64,000 nucleotides of DNA from Mycolicibacterium hippocampi (GCF_010723735.1 NZ_BLLB01000002.1:744001-808000); one strand, 5' to 3'. Positions 43,584 through 54,732 are shown, counted from the first letter of the stretch. Made by a program: numbers and translations. The notes: generated by a model from the letters alone, not told the origin.

Positions 43584-43684
43584 ATTGACGCTGTAGCAAA
43601 AGTAATCGAGTGCTGCTGGAAGCCCCGTGAGCTGCTATACAAGATCGCGTCGGTCCGCACATGGCAAACCTTCGGGGGAAATGA

Positions 43685-44803
43685 ATGAACGGCACTGCCC
43701 GACGTGCGTTGGCAACAGTGGTCGCGATGCCCGCCGCCATGGTGATGTCGTATGCGCCATCGGCTTCAGCGGCGACGGTCTTGGCCGTCGAAGGAACCCT
43801 TCAACCCTCCCGCACCACCCAGAAAGCATTCAGCGGCGCATTCTGCGCACAGAACACCTGCCGGTCGATCAACAACGCACGCACGCCGTTCGATGTGCGA
43901 CCGGGATCGCGGCAACTCCAGGCAGCGATCGACTCCACTCCGGGCGACGTCATCCTGATGGGCTTCTCGCTCGGTGCCGCGTCCATCTACGACCGGATGC
44001 GGGAGTGGGAGGAGAGCCCCGAGCTGGCGCCGGATCCGCAACGTGTCCGGCTGATCGTCACGTTCGGCAATCCGGAGAACAAGTACGGCGGTGAGGACCG
44101 GAACAACTCGTACGCCGGTCTCCCCCAGTTCCAGCCCTACCAGCATCTGGATGTGACGATGCAGTACGACAGCGTCGCCGACAGAGCCACCCGATGGGGC
44201 TGGTACTCCGCGATCAACACCGCGTTCTCCCGGCACTTCGACTACTTCACGCCCACGGACATCAACGATCCGGACAACCTGATCCACCGCGACGCCGACG
44301 GCACCACGTACATGCTGATCAAAGCCGACGTGCTGCCGATGTTGAAGTGGATGGACTGGTTCACCCCGGACGAGCGGATGGCCGAGCTCGACGCCAAGTA
44401 CCGGCCACTGGTGGAGCAGGATTACGACCGACCCGAGTACGTCGAGCAGGGCGCGGGTGCGGACTGGGGAAACGGCAACCCGCCCCCGGCGATCGCCGCC
44501 GATGACCTTCAAAAGGTGCCAGACGAAATCCCGAGCGAAGAGCCGGCTCTCGCCGCAGAATCGTCGCCGCTGGAGCGCTCAGCCCCGACGCGACGGCTGG
44601 CCGCCGAGGAGCAACAGGAAGACGACGACGACCCCGAGGCGGACCTCCCGGTGCCTGCGGACACGTTGGGTGATCGCGACGACCCCGAGCGGCCCGATCG
44701 CGCGAAAAGCGCCGTGGACTCGGACGACGACGAGTCCGACGACGCAGGCAAGGCTGCCGACGACGAGTCGGGCGATGACGGTGCCGCGTCCGATGCGGCT
44801 TGA
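43685..44803 (+). CDS. Secreted PE-PPE-type serine hydrolase with acidic tail (copy 1)
   Basis: A 372-aa exported protein: signal peptide with cleavage near ASA|AT (residue 29-30), an alpha/beta-hydrolase-like domain of the PE-PPE type with the nucleophile motif GFSLGA (about 96-101), the conserved GAFCAQNTC pair of cysteines, and VTFGNPENKYGG. The final ~115 residues are Asp/Glu/Ser-rich and disordered. It is 5' to a close relative at 45164. Esterase or lipase activity is inferred from the family, not shown. SD GGGGGAA precedes the ATG. Confidence 0.82.
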   Translation: MNGTARRALATVVAMPAAMVMSYAPSASAATVLAVEGTLQPSRTTQKAFSGAFCAQNTCRSINNARTPFDVRPGSRQLQAAIDSTPGDVILMGFSLGAASIYDRMREWEESPELAPDPQRVRLIVTFGNPENKYGGEDRNNSYAGLPQFQPYQHLDVTMQYDSVADRATRWGWYSAINTAFSRHFDYFTPTDINDPDNLIHRDADGTTYMLIKADVLPMLKWMDWFTPDERMAELDAKYRPLVEQDYDRPEYVEQGAGADWGNGNPPPAIAADDLQKVPDEIPSEEPALAAESSPLERSAPTRRLAAEEQQEDDDDPEADLPVPADTLGDRDDPERPDRAKSAVDSDDDESDDAGKAADDESGDDGAASDAA

Positions 44804-45163
44804 GTCGCGCAAACACCGAGGCAACGCTCCAACGGGCGTCACAAACTCTTAATGGACATCACCCTGGTGGTTGCTGCAGCACCTGAATAGGCTGACACCA
44901 GCGGGTCCGCCGGTTGATCGGGCGCCGTCCAAAACGCAGGCGGTTACTGCGACTTGCCCGGGTGTCCACTGAGTCGTCGAAATAGGACCGGCAACACAGC
45001 GGTCATCAACCACATTCGCTCGGATCGATCCAAGCAAAGTTCAGCGGTTCGATCCGCCCACGGTCTGGGTACTCCGCAGCAATGAGGCTGCGCGTCCCCG
45101 AGCCCGCTGGGAAGTGCACACGACCACACCGCGTGCATTCCCGATGAGTTCCGGAGGATCCAA
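44804..45163. other. 360-bp intergenic region between the two hydrolases
   Basis: No supported gene. It should carry the promoter of the second hydrolase; a GGAGGATCC site precedes that ATG. Base composition is slightly lower in GC than the genes. Confidence 0.6.
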
Positions 45164-46393
45164 ATGAATCGTCACCGCTACCGCACCCTTGCAGCGACCC
45201 TCGCAGCCCTGTCCATGCCGGCAGTCGTCGCACTGTCAGCCGCGCCTCCCGCGCTCGCGGCGACCGTGCTGGCTGCCGAAGGTACAACGCGCGCCAGCGG
45301 CGAAGCCCAGACCGCGTTCAACGGCGCATTCTGCGAACAGAACACCTGCCGCTCGCTCGGCCCCGGGCCGGTGGCTGCGAGCACCAGTGCCAGTCAGATC
45401 CAGACAGGCGTCGACACCACTCCGGGCGACATCATCATCATCGGCTATTCCTTGGGCGCCAGCGGCGTCTACAACCGCCTGCGGGAATGGGAGCGCAACC
45501 CCGAACTCGCCCCCGATCCTGAGCGAGTGGTCCTGATCGTCACGTACGGCAACCCGGAGAACAAGTTCGGTGGAAACCAGCGCAACAGAAGCGGCACGGG
45601 GCTGCCCGACGAGCAGCCGTACGACCACTTGGACGTGGTCGTGCAATATGACGGCGTGGCGGATCGCCCCACCCGCTTCGGCTTCTATTCGTGGATCAAC
45701 GGCGCTTCGTCACGACATTTCACGTACTTCGAGGACGATATCGACATCAACGATCCGGGCAACCTCGTCTACCGCGAGGGCAACACCACCTACATGCTGA
45801 TCGAGGCGGAGACGCTGCCGATGTTGAGGTGGGTGGAGCCGTTCGTCTCGGACGAGCAGCTGGCTGAACTCGATGCCCGGTACCGGCCGCTCGTCGAACG
45901 TGATTACGACCGCCCGGATTTCATCGAACAGGGCGAGGGCGCGGATTGGGGCAACGGGACCCCGCCGCCGAGTGTGTCCGGCAGCACCGAGGAGGCGGCC
46001 CGGCTGACTGAAGAGTCCCAGACCCCTGCGATCGAGGAGCCGACGGCAACGGCCTCCACCGCGAATTCGGTGCGCTCCGAGGAGGATTCCAGCGACAGTG
46101 CCGCAGAAGGTGACGAGGAGCTGCCGGACGCGCCGGCCAGAGACGATGCCGACGACGACGCAGCCGACTCGCTGGACGCTGAGGAAACCGAGGACTCCGA
46201 GGACGCTGCCGAGACCGCTGACGCGGATACGGCTGACACCGAGACGAAGCGCGACACCGAGACGAAGCGCGACACCGAGACGGCCGCGACTTCTGACGAC
46301 AACGACAACGACAGTGACAGTGACAACGATAACGACAGTGACAGTGACAACAGCAATGACAGCGACGGCGGAGCATCGTCGGACGCCGCCTGA
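45164..46393 (+). CDS. Secreted PE-PPE-type serine hydrolase with acidic tail (copy 2)
   Basis: A 409-aa paralogue of the preceding protein. The signal peptide ends near ALA|AT; the hydrolase domain has GYSLGASGVYNR (nucleophile Ser) with EQNTC cysteines and VTYGNPENKFGG. The C-terminal ~140 residues are more extended and repetitive than in copy 1, ending in alternating Asp/Ser/Asn. The GGAGG at 45151-45155 supports the ATG at 45164. Tandem duplication followed by tail divergence is the simplest view. Confidence 0.82.
   Translation: MNRHRYRTLAATLAALSMPAVVALSAAPPALAATVLAAEGTTRASGEAQTAFNGAFCEQNTCRSLGPGPVAASTSASQIQTGVDTTPGDIIIIGYSLGASGVYNRLREWERNPELAPDPERVVLIVTYGNPENKFGGNQRNRSGTGLPDEQPYDHLDVVVQYDGVADRPTRFGFYSWINGASSRHFTYFEDDIDINDPGNLVYREGNTTYMLIEAETLPMLRWVEPFVSDEQLAELDARYRPLVERDYDRPDFIEQGEGADWGNGTPPPSVSGSTEEAARLTEESQTPAIEEPTATASTANSVRSEEDSSDSAAEGDEELPDAPARDDADDDAADSLDAEETEDSEDAAETADADTADTETKRDTETKRDTETAATSDDNDNDSDSDNDNDSDSDNSNDSDGGASSDAA
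46235..46369 (+). repeat. Acidic repeat tract in hydrolase copy 2
   Basis: Two 18-bp units (46235-46252, 46253-46270) plus a partial third encode DTETKR repeats; a further tract at 46305-46369 alternates GAC/AAC/AGT codons and encodes Asp, Asn and Ser only. These will be slippage-prone. Confidence 0.75.
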
Positions 46394-46431
46394 GATCCGT
46401 GAGCACAAACCCCTGGCGGTAGCCTGTTGCC

Positions 46432-47133
46432 ATGCAGGTCTTGGTCGTCGACAACTACGACAGCTTCGTGTTCAACCTGGTCCAGTACCTGGGCCAGCTC
46501 GGCGTGGACGCAAAGGTGTGGCGTAACGACGACGAGCGACTGGCCACCGACGCCGACATCGTCCGCGCGGCCGAGGAGTTCGACGGTGTGCTGCTCAGCC
46601 CCGGGCCGGGCACTCCCGAGCGCGCCGGAGCGTCCATCCCCCTGGTCGAGGCCTGCGCCGCTGCCCGCACTCCCCTACTGGGGGTGTGCCTTGGGCATCA
46701 GGCCATCGGTGTGGCGTTCGGCGGCACCGTCGACCGGGCGCCGGAACTGCTTCACGGCAAGACCAGCACCGTGTATCACACGAACACCGGTGTGCTGAAA
46801 GGTCTTCCGGATCCGTTCATCGCGACGCGGTATCACTCGCTGACGATCCTGCCCGAGACGATTCCCGATGAACTCGAGGTGATCGCCCGGACCGAGGGCG
46901 AGCGACGCGACGGGGGAGATCCCGGGGGCGTCATCATGGGTGTGCGCCATGTCGACCTGCCGATCCACGGCGTGCAGTTCCATCCGGAATCAATCCTGAC
47001 CCAGGGCGGGCACCGGATGCTGGCCAACTGGCTGGCCTACTGCGGTGCGGCTCCCGCCGAGGAACTGGTCCGCCGCCTCGAAGACGAAGTCGCCGGTGCC
47101 GTGCAGGCAGCTACGACGCGAAGTTCAGCGTGA
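46432..47133 (+). CDS. pabA: Anthranilate/aminodeoxychorismate synthase glutamine amidotransferase
   Basis: A 233-aa class I glutamine amidotransferase that passes ammonia to chorismate-using synthases for folate (and perhaps tryptophan). The start is VVDNYDSFVFNLVQYLGQLG; the nucleophile cysteine is in GVCLGHQAIG (residue about 85) and the catalytic His-Glu is in VQFHPESILTQGG. It matches Rv0013. Its last 23 bp overlap the 3' end of the convergent pknB. Confidence 0.93.
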   Translation: MQVLVVDNYDSFVFNLVQYLGQLGVDAKVWRNDDERLATDADIVRAAEEFDGVLLSPGPGTPERAGASIPLVEACAAARTPLLGVCLGHQAIGVAFGGTVDRAPELLHGKTSTVYHTNTGVLKGLPDPFIATRYHSLTILPETIPDELEVIARTEGERRDGGDPGGVIMGVRHVDLPIHGVQFHPESILTQGGHRMLANWLAYCGAAPAEELVRRLEDEVAGAVQAATTRSSA

Positions 47134-48988
47134 TCCTGGCGCCGTAGCTCACGTCCGAACCTGCCGCCGGACTCTGGGTCACCACCGCGTTCGTGCGCTG
47201 GCCGCTGTTCTGCACGTCGCCGCCCTTGTCCAGCACGCCGGTCCAGCCGAGCGCACGTAGCCTCGGCTCGGCGTCGGTCCAGAACATCCCGGTCAGGTCG
47301 GGCATCACGAACTGGTTGCCGCGGGACACCTGGATCTGGATCACCGTGTCCTCGGGAACGGTCTGGGCGGCGGCGGGGTCGGTGCCCAACACTCGTCCCG
47401 CCGGGCTGGTGCTGTCGACCTCCACAGCCACAGTGTTGGAGAAGCCGGACGCCGACAGGACCTCCTGGCAGACCGCGGCGGTCTGCCCGACGCAATCGGG
47501 CACTTCGGCCGTCGCCGGACCCGAGCCCACCACGATGGTGATCTCATTGGTGATCGCCGAGGTCTGGTTGGCGGGCGGCACGGTGGACAGCACCCGGTCC
47601 CGCTGCTCAGGTGTCGACGCCGACGCGGTGCGCCGGAAACGTTCGAAGCCCGCGTCGGTGAGCTCGCTGACCGCGTCGCCGTAGCTCAGTCCGGACACGT
47701 CGGGCACTTCGCGCTGCTCGGGGCCGGTAGAGACGTTGAGGGTGATCTCCTCGCCCGCTTCGACCGACGAGTTCGCGCCCGGGTCGGTGCTGATCACGTG
47801 GTCCGGTGGCACCTCGGAATCCGGGTTGCGCTGCAGGGTGGTCCTGAACCCGAGGTTCTGCAACGCGGCGATCGCATCGTCGGAGACCTGCCCGCTGACG
47901 TCAGGGACCTGGATGGAGCGGGTCTCGCCGCCGAACGAGTTGATGGCGATCGTGACGACCACGGTGAGCACCGCCAGGATCGCCACGGCCGCCAACCAGC
48001 GTCCGACCGAGCCGCGGCGCGCCCGTTCCTCGTAGCGCGGCTGGTGGCGACCCACCGAGTCGAGCTGCTCGGTGCGGTCGTGAGACGAACCCGCGGACAG
48101 CAGCGACGTCCGTTCGGCGTCGGTGTAGATCTTGGGCGCGTCGGGCGTCTCACCGCTGTGCACCTTGACGAGGTCGGTGCGCATCTCGGCGGCGGTCTGG
48201 TACCGGTTGTCGGGGTTCTTGGCCAGCGCCTTGAGCACCACCGCGTCCAGTTCGGGGGAGATGCCGCTGTGTCGCTCCGACGGCGGGACGGGGTCCTCCC
48301 GGACGTGCTGGTAGGCCACGGCGACGGGGGAGTCGCCGACGAAGGGTGGCTCGCCGGTGAGCATCTCGTAGAGCACACAACCCAGCGAGTACACATCGGA
48401 GCGGGCGTCGACCTTCACGCCGCGGGCCTGCTCGGGGGACAGGTACTGGGCGGTGCCGATGACCGCCGCGGTCTGGGTGACGGGGTTGCCGGCATCGGCG
48501 AGCGCGCGGGCGATACCGAAGTCCATGACCTTCACCGCGCCGGACTTGCTGATCATGATGTTGGCCGGTTTGACGTCGCGGTGGATGATCCCGTGCTGAT
48601 GGCTGAAGTTCAGCGCCTGGCAGGCGTCGGCGATCACCTCGATGGCGCGCTGCGGCGGCATCGGTCCCTCGCTGTGCACGATGTCGCGCAGCGTCACACC
48701 GTCGACGTACTCCATGACGATGTAGGGCAGCGGCCCGCTCGGCGTCTCGGCCTCGCCGGTGTCGTAGACCGCGACGATCGCGGGGTGATTGAGCGCGGCC
48801 GCGTTCTGCGCTTCTCGGCGGAACCGCAGATAGAAGCTCGGGTCCCGGGCCAGGTCGGCGCGCAGCACCTTGATCGCGACGTCACGGTGCAGCCGTAGGT
48901 CGCGGGCCATGTGGACTTCGGACATGCCGCCGAAACCCAGGATCTCGCCGACTTCGTAACGGTCGGAAAGGTGCTGTGGGGTTGTCAT
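47111..48988 (-). CDS. pknB: Serine/threonine protein kinase PknB
   Basis: A 625-aa receptor kinase. Kinase domain residues about 11-275 with Lys40 (VAIKVL), [11 protein letters not shown] and activation-loop [18 protein letters not shown]; a transmembrane helix at about 330-352; and four extracellular PASTA domains (about 355-625) that sense muropeptides or lipid II. In mycobacteria it phosphorylates CwlM, the MviN pseudokinase and many wall proteins, and is essential. The ATG at 48988 overlaps the pknA stop by 4 bp. Confidence 0.97.
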   Translation of the reverse strand: MTTPQHLSDRYEVGEILGFGGMSEVHMARDLRLHRDVAIKVLRADLARDPSFYLRFRREAQNAAALNHPAIVAVYDTGEAETPSGPLPYIVMEYVDGVTLRDIVHSEGPMPPQRAIEVIADACQALNFSHQHGIIHRDVKPANIMISKSGAVKVMDFGIARALADAGNPVTQTAAVIGTAQYLSPEQARGVKVDARSDVYSLGCVLYEMLTGEPPFVGDSPVAVAYQHVREDPVPPSERHSGISPELDAVVLKALAKNPDNRYQTAAEMRTDLVKVHSGETPDAPKIYTDAERTSLLSAGSSHDRTEQLDSVGRHQPRYEERARRGSVGRWLAAVAILAVLTVVVTIAINSFGGETRSIQVPDVSGQVSDDAIAALQNLGFRTTLQRNPDSEVPPDHVISTDPGANSSVEAGEEITLNVSTGPEQREVPDVSGLSYGDAVSELTDAGFERFRRTASASTPEQRDRVLSTVPPANQTSAITNEITIVVGSGPATAEVPDCVGQTAAVCQEVLSASGFSNTVAVEVDSTSPAGRVLGTDPAAAQTVPEDTVIQIQVSRGNQFVMPDLTGMFWTDAEPRLRALGWTGVLDKGGDVQNSGQRTNAVVTQSPAAGSDVSYGARITLNFAS

Positions 48989-50298
48989 CGCAGTATCTGT
49001 TCTGAGGCTGGTCGGTGCGGCGGCGCCGTGGAAGGTGCCGCGCTGTCGAGGTGACGTGATACCCAATATCCGTCGAGTCCATGACCGGTGAGCCCGGATG
49101 CGGCGGCGCCCGGGGTTTCGGGCGCCGGGGGCGGCAACGTCTCGGACGCGGGCGTCTCGGTGATCGTCGACGGCTGCGGCGCCTGGTCCCTGCGGTCCTG
49201 GGCGTTGAGAACAATCAGGATCGCGATGACGATGGCGAGTGCGCCGAGCACCCCGGCGGCCCACAACAGCGCCCGCTGACCTGACGAGAACGTGCGCCGC
49301 GCCGGCGGGGCGGAGCGATGGTGGTTTCCGGTGGTGCGAGGCCGCGCTGCGGTGGCGGCGGCGCGGCCGGTGGCCTCTGCGGGGGGCCGGGCCGCAATGG
49401 CCGGAGGCACCGCGGCCGGGGCGGCACGCCCGAGGGACGGGGCCGCGTTGGGGCGCGGCGGCCGCCGTCCGGCGCGGACCGCCGCGACGGCGTCGGCGAA
49501 CGTTCCGCCGGACTTGTAGCGCATGCCGGGGTTCTTGACGAGCGTGATCTCGATCAGTTCGCGCACATTGGGCGGCAGGTCGGCGGGCAGCGGAGGGGGA
49601 TTCTCCTTGATGTGCTTCATCGCCACGGTCAGCGCACCGTCGCCGGTGAACGGCCGTTTCCCCGACACCGATTCGTAGCCCACCACGCCCAGTGAGTACA
49701 CGTCGCTGGCGGCGGTCGCGTCATGGCCCAGGGCCTGCTCGGGTGCGATGTACTGCGCGGTGCCCATCACCATGCCGGTCTGTGTGACCGGCGCGGCGTC
49801 GACGGCCTTGGCGATGCCGAAGTCGGTCAGCTTCACCTGGCCGGTGGGGGTGATCAGGATGTTGCCCGGCTTGACGTCGCGGTGCACCAGGCCCGCGGTG
49901 TGGGCGACCTGAAGCGCGCGGCCGGTCTGCTCGAGCATGTCCAGCGCATGCCGCAGCGACAGCCTGCCGGTGCGCTTGATCACCGAGTTCAGCGGTTCGC
50001 CGTTGACCAGCTCCATCACCAGGTAAGCAGTGCGGCCTTCGCCGTCCATGTCGGTCTCGCCGTAGTCGTACACGCCGGCGATGCCGGGGTGGTTGAGCAT
50101 CGCGACGGTGCGTGCCTCGGCGCGGAACCGCTCGACGAACTCCGCGTCCGTCGAGTACTCGGCCTTGAGCACCTTGATCGCGACGCGGCGCCCCAACCGG
50201 GAGTCCACGCCCTCCCAGACCTGGCCCATTCCGCCGGTGGCGATCAGCCGTTGCAGCCGGTAGCGACCCGACAGGGTCACCCCGACTCTCGGGCTCAT
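48985..50298 (-). CDS. pknA: Serine/threonine protein kinase PknA
   Basis: A 437-aa receptor kinase: kinase domain about 13-275 ([54 protein letters not shown]), a Pro/Ala-rich juxtamembrane segment, one transmembrane helix (about 345-367) and a short extracellular tail without PASTA repeats. It matches Rv0015c, a regulator of growth and division. ATG at 50298, with GGAGGCG upstream; 22 bp after the pbpA stop. Confidence 0.96.
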   Translation of the reverse strand: MSPRVGVTLSGRYRLQRLIATGGMGQVWEGVDSRLGRRVAIKVLKAEYSTDAEFVERFRAEARTVAMLNHPGIAGVYDYGETDMDGEGRTAYLVMELVNGEPLNSVIKRTGRLSLRHALDMLEQTGRALQVAHTAGLVHRDVKPGNILITPTGQVKLTDFGIAKAVDAAPVTQTGMVMGTAQYIAPEQALGHDATAASDVYSLGVVGYESVSGKRPFTGDGALTVAMKHIKENPPPLPADLPPNVRELIEITLVKNPGMRYKSGGTFADAVAAVRAGRRPPRPNAAPSLGRAAPAAVPPAIAARPPAEATGRAAATAARPRTTGNHHRSAPPARRTFSSGQRALLWAAGVLGALAIVIAILIVLNAQDRRDQAPQPSTITETPASETLPPPAPETPGAAASGLTGHGLDGYWVSRHLDSAAPSTAPPHRPASEQILR

Positions 50299-50320
50299 TT
50301 CTCGCCTCCGGCTAGGGGAC

Positions 50321-51796
50321 TCATGAGGCCCCCCGCAGCGCCGCGGCGATGGTGGCGCGTCCGATGGGCGCCGCGACCGCACCGCCGGTCGCCGAGAGTC
50401 GATCGCCGCCGTTCTCGACGACAACCGCGACTGCGACCTTGGGTGCCTGAGCGGGCGCAAAGGCGATGTACCAGGCATGCGGCGGCGTGTTGCGAGGGTC
50501 CGTACCGTGCTCCGCAGTGCCGGTCTTGGATGCGATCTGCACGCCGGCGATGGCTCCCTTCTGCTGAGTCACCTGCTCGGCGGCGACCATCAAGTCCGTC
50601 AGTGTATCCGCGACCTGCTCCGTGACTGCTCGCCGCTCTTCGGTGGGAACCGTGGTGGCGATGTTGGACAGGTCGGGTCCGCGCAGGCTGTCGACCAGAT
50701 ACGGCTGCATCGTGACCCCCTTGTTCGCGACGGTCGCCGCGATCATCGCGTTCTGCAACGGCGTCAGCGCGACGTCCTTCTGCCCGATGCTCGACATCCC
50801 CAGCGCTGCGGCGTCGGTGATCGGCCCGAGCGTCGATTCGGCGACCTGAAGGGGGATGGGGGCCGGATCCACGTCGACGCCGAACGCGCGCGCCGTGGAG
50901 CGCAGGGCCTCGGCCCCGGTGTCCATGCCGAGTTCGACGAAGGCGGTGTTGCAGGAGTTCGCGAACGCGTTGCGCAGGGTGGTGGTCGGACCACCGCCGC
51001 AGGAGGTTCCGCCGAAATTCTGCAGCGTCGCGGTGCTGTTGGGCAGCGGGATCTCCGACTGTGCGGTCAGCTGGGTGTCCGGCGTGGCCCCAGCCTGCAG
51101 CGCTGCCGCGGTGGTGAGCACCTTGAAGGTCGACCCAGGCGGGTAGGTCTCGGCGATCGCCCTGTTCAACAGCGGCGAAGCCGGGTCGTCGCGCAACTGC
51201 TGCCAGGCGGTCGTCTGCTCCTCGATGTCGTGGGTGGCCAACAGGTTCGGATCGTAGGACGGCGACGAGACCATCGCCAGGATCCTGCCGGTGGACGGCT
51301 CGAGGGCGACGACCGCGCCTCGGCACGGTCCGTCGCAACCGTCCTGCATCGCCTCCCAGGCGGCTTGCTGGACCTCGGGGTTGATCGTGGTGGCCACACT
51401 GCCGCCCCTGGGGTCGCGGCCGGTGAAGAAGTCGGCCAGGCGGCGTCCGAACAGTCGCTGGTCTGACCCGTTGAGGATGGTGTCCTCGGCGCGCTCCAGG
51501 CCGGAGCTGGAGTAGCTCAGCGAGTAGAAACCGGTGACCGGCGCGTAGGTCATCGGGTCGGGATAGACCCGCAGGAACCGGAACCGACCCTCGGTCGACA
51601 CCGAATAGGCCAGCAGTTGCCCGCCCGCCGAGATCTGGCCCCGCTGGCGCGAGTACTCGTCGAGCAACACCCGTTGGTTGCGCGGATCCGACCGCAATCC
51701 GTCGGCGGTGAACACCTGGGTCAGCGTGGCGTTGGCGAGCAGCAGCACGATCAGGGCCATGATCATCACCGAGATGCGGCGTAGTGAGGTGTTCAT
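50321..51796 (-). CDS. pbpA: Penicillin-binding protein PbpA (class B)
   Basis: A 491-aa peptidoglycan transpeptidase. An N-terminal membrane anchor (about 8-25) precedes a dimerisation region and the penicillin-binding domain with active-site Ser222 in STFK, SCN at Ser281 and KTG at Lys424. It is a PknB substrate in mycobacteria and needed for division and shape. It overlaps rodA by 4 bp at its ATG (51796). Confidence 0.96.
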   Translation of the reverse strand: MNTSLRRISVMIMALIVLLLANATLTQVFTADGLRSDPRNQRVLLDEYSRQRGQISAGGQLLAYSVSTEGRFRFLRVYPDPMTYAPVTGFYSLSYSSSGLERAEDTILNGSDQRLFGRRLADFFTGRDPRGGSVATTINPEVQQAAWEAMQDGCDGPCRGAVVALEPSTGRILAMVSSPSYDPNLLATHDIEEQTTAWQQLRDDPASPLLNRAIAETYPPGSTFKVLTTAAALQAGATPDTQLTAQSEIPLPNSTATLQNFGGTSCGGGPTTTLRNAFANSCNTAFVELGMDTGAEALRSTARAFGVDVDPAPIPLQVAESTLGPITDAAALGMSSIGQKDVALTPLQNAMIAATVANKGVTMQPYLVDSLRGPDLSNIATTVPTEERRAVTEQVADTLTDLMVAAEQVTQQKGAIAGVQIASKTGTAEHGTDPRNTPPHAWYIAFAPAQAPKVAVAVVVENGGDRLSATGGAVAAPIGRATIAAALRGAS

Positions 51797-53205
51797 ACCT
51801 TCTCGATCACCTCGGTGCTCGCGGCCGCGATGGGCCCGCCCGGCAGCGGCCCGGTGCCGATCGGCCGGCGGGCGGCGTGCGAGATGCGGACCAGGATCGC
51901 CAGCAGCAGGTAGTTGGCGACCAGCGACGAGCCGCCGTAGGACATCCACGGCGTGGTCAGCCCGGTGAGCGGGATCAACTTGGTGACCCCGCCGACGACG
52001 ATGAACAACTGGATCGCCAGCGTGGTGGCCAGCCCGGCGGCCAGCAGCTTGCCGAAACTGTCGCGGACGGCGATCGCGGTCCGCAGCCCGCGGATGATCA
52101 CGATGGTGTAGAGCATCAGCACGGCGGCCAACCCCACCAGGCCGAGCTCTTCACCGATCGCGGCGATGATGAAGTCGGTGGACGCGGCGGGCACGGTGCC
52201 CGGCTGGCCGTTGCCCAGCCCGGTCCCGAAGATGCCGCCGGTGGCGAAACTGAACAGCGACTGCACCATCTGGTAGCCGGCGCCCTCGGGGTCGGCGAAC
52301 GGGTCCCGCCAGGTCTGCACCCGAACCCGGACGTGGTCGAAGAGGTAGTACGCCGCAACGCTTCCCACGGCGAACAACGCCAGCCCGAGCACCACCCAGC
52401 TGAACCGTTCGGTGGCGATGTACACCATCACCAGGAAGGAGGCGTACAGCAGCAGCGAGGTGCCGAGATCCTTCTCGAAGATCATCACGCTGATCGAGGC
52501 GATCCAGGCCGCCAACAGCGGAGCCAGGTCGCGCGGGCGGGGCAGATCCATGCCGAGGACGTGCTTGCCGGCGCTGGTGAACAGGTTGCGCTTGGACACC
52601 AGTACGGCGGCGAAGAAGATCAGCAGCAGGATCTTCGAGAACTCTGCCGGCTGAATCGAGAAGCCGGGCAACAAGATCCAGATCTTGGCGCCGTTCTGCT
52701 CGGACATCGAGCTGGGCAGCAGCGCCGGGATGGCCAGCAGGATCAGGCCGGCGAACCCGCACACGTAGCCGTACCGCGACAGCAGCCGGTGATCGCGCAG
52801 AAAGACCACGATGGCGGAGAAGCCGACGACTCCGACCAATGTCCACAACATCTGCTGGTTCGCCGTCCCGCCCAACCCCTGCGAGGTGTTCTCCCCCTCG
52901 GCGAGGTCGAGCCGGTGAATCATCACCAGCCCCAAGCCATTCAGCAGCGCCACCACGGGCAGCAGCAGCGGATCGGCGTAGGGGGCGAAGCGGCGGATCG
53001 CCAGGTGCGCGCCGGCGAACAGCGCCAGGTAGGCGACGGTGTACTGCGCCAGATCCCAGCGCAGGCCCTGTTCCTGGGTGGCCTCGACCAGCAGCAGCGC
53101 GACAGTGGTGATCAGCGCGGCGAAGCCGAGCAGGATGAGTTCGGCGTTGCGGCGAGTGGGCTGTACTGGTTTCACCGCGACCGGGGCTTGCGGCTGTGTC
53201 GTCAT
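51793..53205 (-). CDS. rodA: SEDS-family glycosyltransferase RodA
   Basis: A 470-aa polytopic protein with about ten to twelve hydrophobic helices, the SEDS peptidoglycan glycosyltransferase that partners PbpA. Recognisable motifs include QPAEFSKILLLIFFA, KDLGTSLLLYASFLVM and GLVGLAAVLMLYTIVI, and the C-terminal GLTTPWMSYGGSSL (family signature). It overlaps pbpA and pstP by 4 bp each, so the three are coupled. Confidence 0.95.
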   Translation of the reverse strand: MTTQPQAPVAVKPVQPTRRNAELILLGFAALITTVALLLVEATQEQGLRWDLAQYTVAYLALFAGAHLAIRRFAPYADPLLLPVVALLNGLGLVMIHRLDLAEGENTSQGLGGTANQQMLWTLVGVVGFSAIVVFLRDHRLLSRYGYVCGFAGLILLAIPALLPSSMSEQNGAKIWILLPGFSIQPAEFSKILLLIFFAAVLVSKRNLFTSAGKHVLGMDLPRPRDLAPLLAAWIASISVMIFEKDLGTSLLLYASFLVMVYIATERFSWVVLGLALFAVGSVAAYYLFDHVRVRVQTWRDPFADPEGAGYQMVQSLFSFATGGIFGTGLGNGQPGTVPAASTDFIIAAIGEELGLVGLAAVLMLYTIVIIRGLRTAIAVRDSFGKLLAAGLATTLAIQLFIVVGGVTKLIPLTGLTTPWMSYGGSSLVANYLLLAILVRISHAARRPIGTGPLPGGPIAAASTEVIEKV

Positions 53206-54710
53206 GACACTTCCCGGCAGTTCGTTCCCGGCTCAGGTGGTGGGGGCGGCAGTGCGGTGACGGTCGGCGACGGGGGTGGCGGGGGCGCCGGTGGGCTGGT
53301 GACCGTGCGGGGGGTCTCGGGGGCCGGTCCGGGCGGGGCGGGGGAGGGCGCGCTGGTCGGCGTCGGCACGGCGGTGGTCGACGTCGTCGTTCGCGGCAAC
53401 GGGGGCAGGTGCGGGGTCGGCTTGGGCGTCGTCGCCGTGGGCGGCGGTGGGCAGACCGGCAGCACCGACCCGCGCAGCTGCTCGATCTGCCGGATGGCGT
53501 CGTCGAGGGTTCCCGAGGGCAGCCCGGCGATGACCTGGGCACGTTCGGACGGACGCATGTCGTCGACGGCGAGTAGTCGGCAGCCCAGGTCGTCGAGCGA
53601 CTGTCCGGCGCTGATCAGGGAGAGTTCGTTGCGGGCGTTCAGACACCCGAGGAGGTAGGGCTCCTGCAGTGAGATCCCGGCGAAGGAGCCTTGGACACCC
53701 CGCATGATGGAGACGGTGCCGGCGTGTTCGCTGACGTAGTAGTTGTTGCGCACGATCTCGCGTGCGACGGCCAGGCCTGCGAGGACCACCAGGAGCAGCA
53801 CTGTGGCGATGATGAACATGCGGCGCCGGGAGCGGGGTCTCGGTGGTGGCTCTTCTGGTTGGTGCACAACGGGTTTGGCGATATTGCGTTTCGGGTTGAA
53901 CGCGGACGCGCGCCCGGCTGCGGTGTTCGGCGGGGCGCTCTGGTCATCGCTTCCGGACACCGCTCCGGCGAGGATTGGTTGGGTCTGGCCGTAGTCGTAG
54001 TCGACGACGTCGGCCACCACCAGAGTGACGTTGTCGGGACCGCCGCCCCGCAACGCCAGTTCGACGAGACGGTCCGCACTCTCGGTGACGTCCGGGATCT
54101 GCAGCGCTTCGGCGATGGTGTCGTGGCTGACCGGGTCGGTGAGGCCGTCGGTGCACAGCAGATACCGGTCTCCGACACGGGCCTCGCGCATGATCAGCGC
54201 CGGCTCCACCTCGTGGCCGGTGAGGGCCTTCATGATCAGCGAGCGCTGCGGGTGGCTGTGCGCCTCCTCGGCGGTGATGCGGCCCTCGTCGACCAGGGTC
54301 TGTACGAACGAGTCGTCCTTGGTGATCTGGGTGAGCTCGCCGTCGCGCAACATGTAGCCGCGGGAATCGCCGATGTGCACCAGGCCGAGCCGGTTGCCCG
54401 CGAACAGGATGGCCGTCAGCGTGGTGCCCATGCCGTCGAGATCCGGGTCGGCCTCGATGTGCGCGGCGATCGCCGAGTTGCCTTCCCGGACAGCGTCACC
54501 GAGTTTGCTCAGCAGGTCGCCGCCGGGTTCGTCGTCGTCGAGGTGGGCCAGGGCGGCGATGACCAGTTGGGAGGCGATCTCCCCGGCGGCGTGACCGCCC
54601 ATACCGTCGGCGAGGGCCAGCAGGCGGGCGCCGGCGTAGACCGAGTCCTCGTTGTTGGCGCGGACCAGTCCGCGGTCGCTGCGTGCGGCGTATCGGAGTC
54701 CCAGGGTCAT
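53202..54710 (-). CDS. pstP: Serine/threonine phosphatase PstP
   Basis: A 502-aa membrane PP2C (PPM) phosphatase that reverses PknA/PknB signals. PPM metal motifs are LADGMGGHAAGEIAS, GMGTTLTAIL, HIGDSRGYML, CTDGLTDPVS and GGPDNVTLVVADV. A transmembrane helix (about 304-324) leads to an extracellular domain ending in a long Pro/Ser/Thr-rich tail. ATG at 54710; the gene follows fhaB after 22 bp. Confidence 0.95.
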   Translation of the reverse strand: MTLGLRYAARSDRGLVRANNEDSVYAGARLLALADGMGGHAAGEIASQLVIAALAHLDDDEPGGDLLSKLGDAVREGNSAIAAHIEADPDLDGMGTTLTAILFAGNRLGLVHIGDSRGYMLRDGELTQITKDDSFVQTLVDEGRITAEEAHSHPQRSLIMKALTGHEVEPALIMREARVGDRYLLCTDGLTDPVSHDTIAEALQIPDVTESADRLVELALRGGGPDNVTLVVADVVDYDYGQTQPILAGAVSGSDDQSAPPNTAAGRASAFNPKRNIAKPVVHQPEEPPPRPRSRRRMFIIATVLLLVVLAGLAVAREIVRNNYYVSEHAGTVSIMRGVQGSFAGISLQEPYLLGCLNARNELSLISAGQSLDDLGCRLLAVDDMRPSERAQVIAGLPSGTLDDAIRQIEQLRGSVLPVCPPPPTATTPKPTPHLPPLPRTTTSTTAVPTPTSAPSPAPPGPAPETPRTVTSPPAPPPPPSPTVTALPPPPPEPGTNCREVS

Positions 54711-54732
54711 ACCGCTCCTCGCGTGCGCAGCG

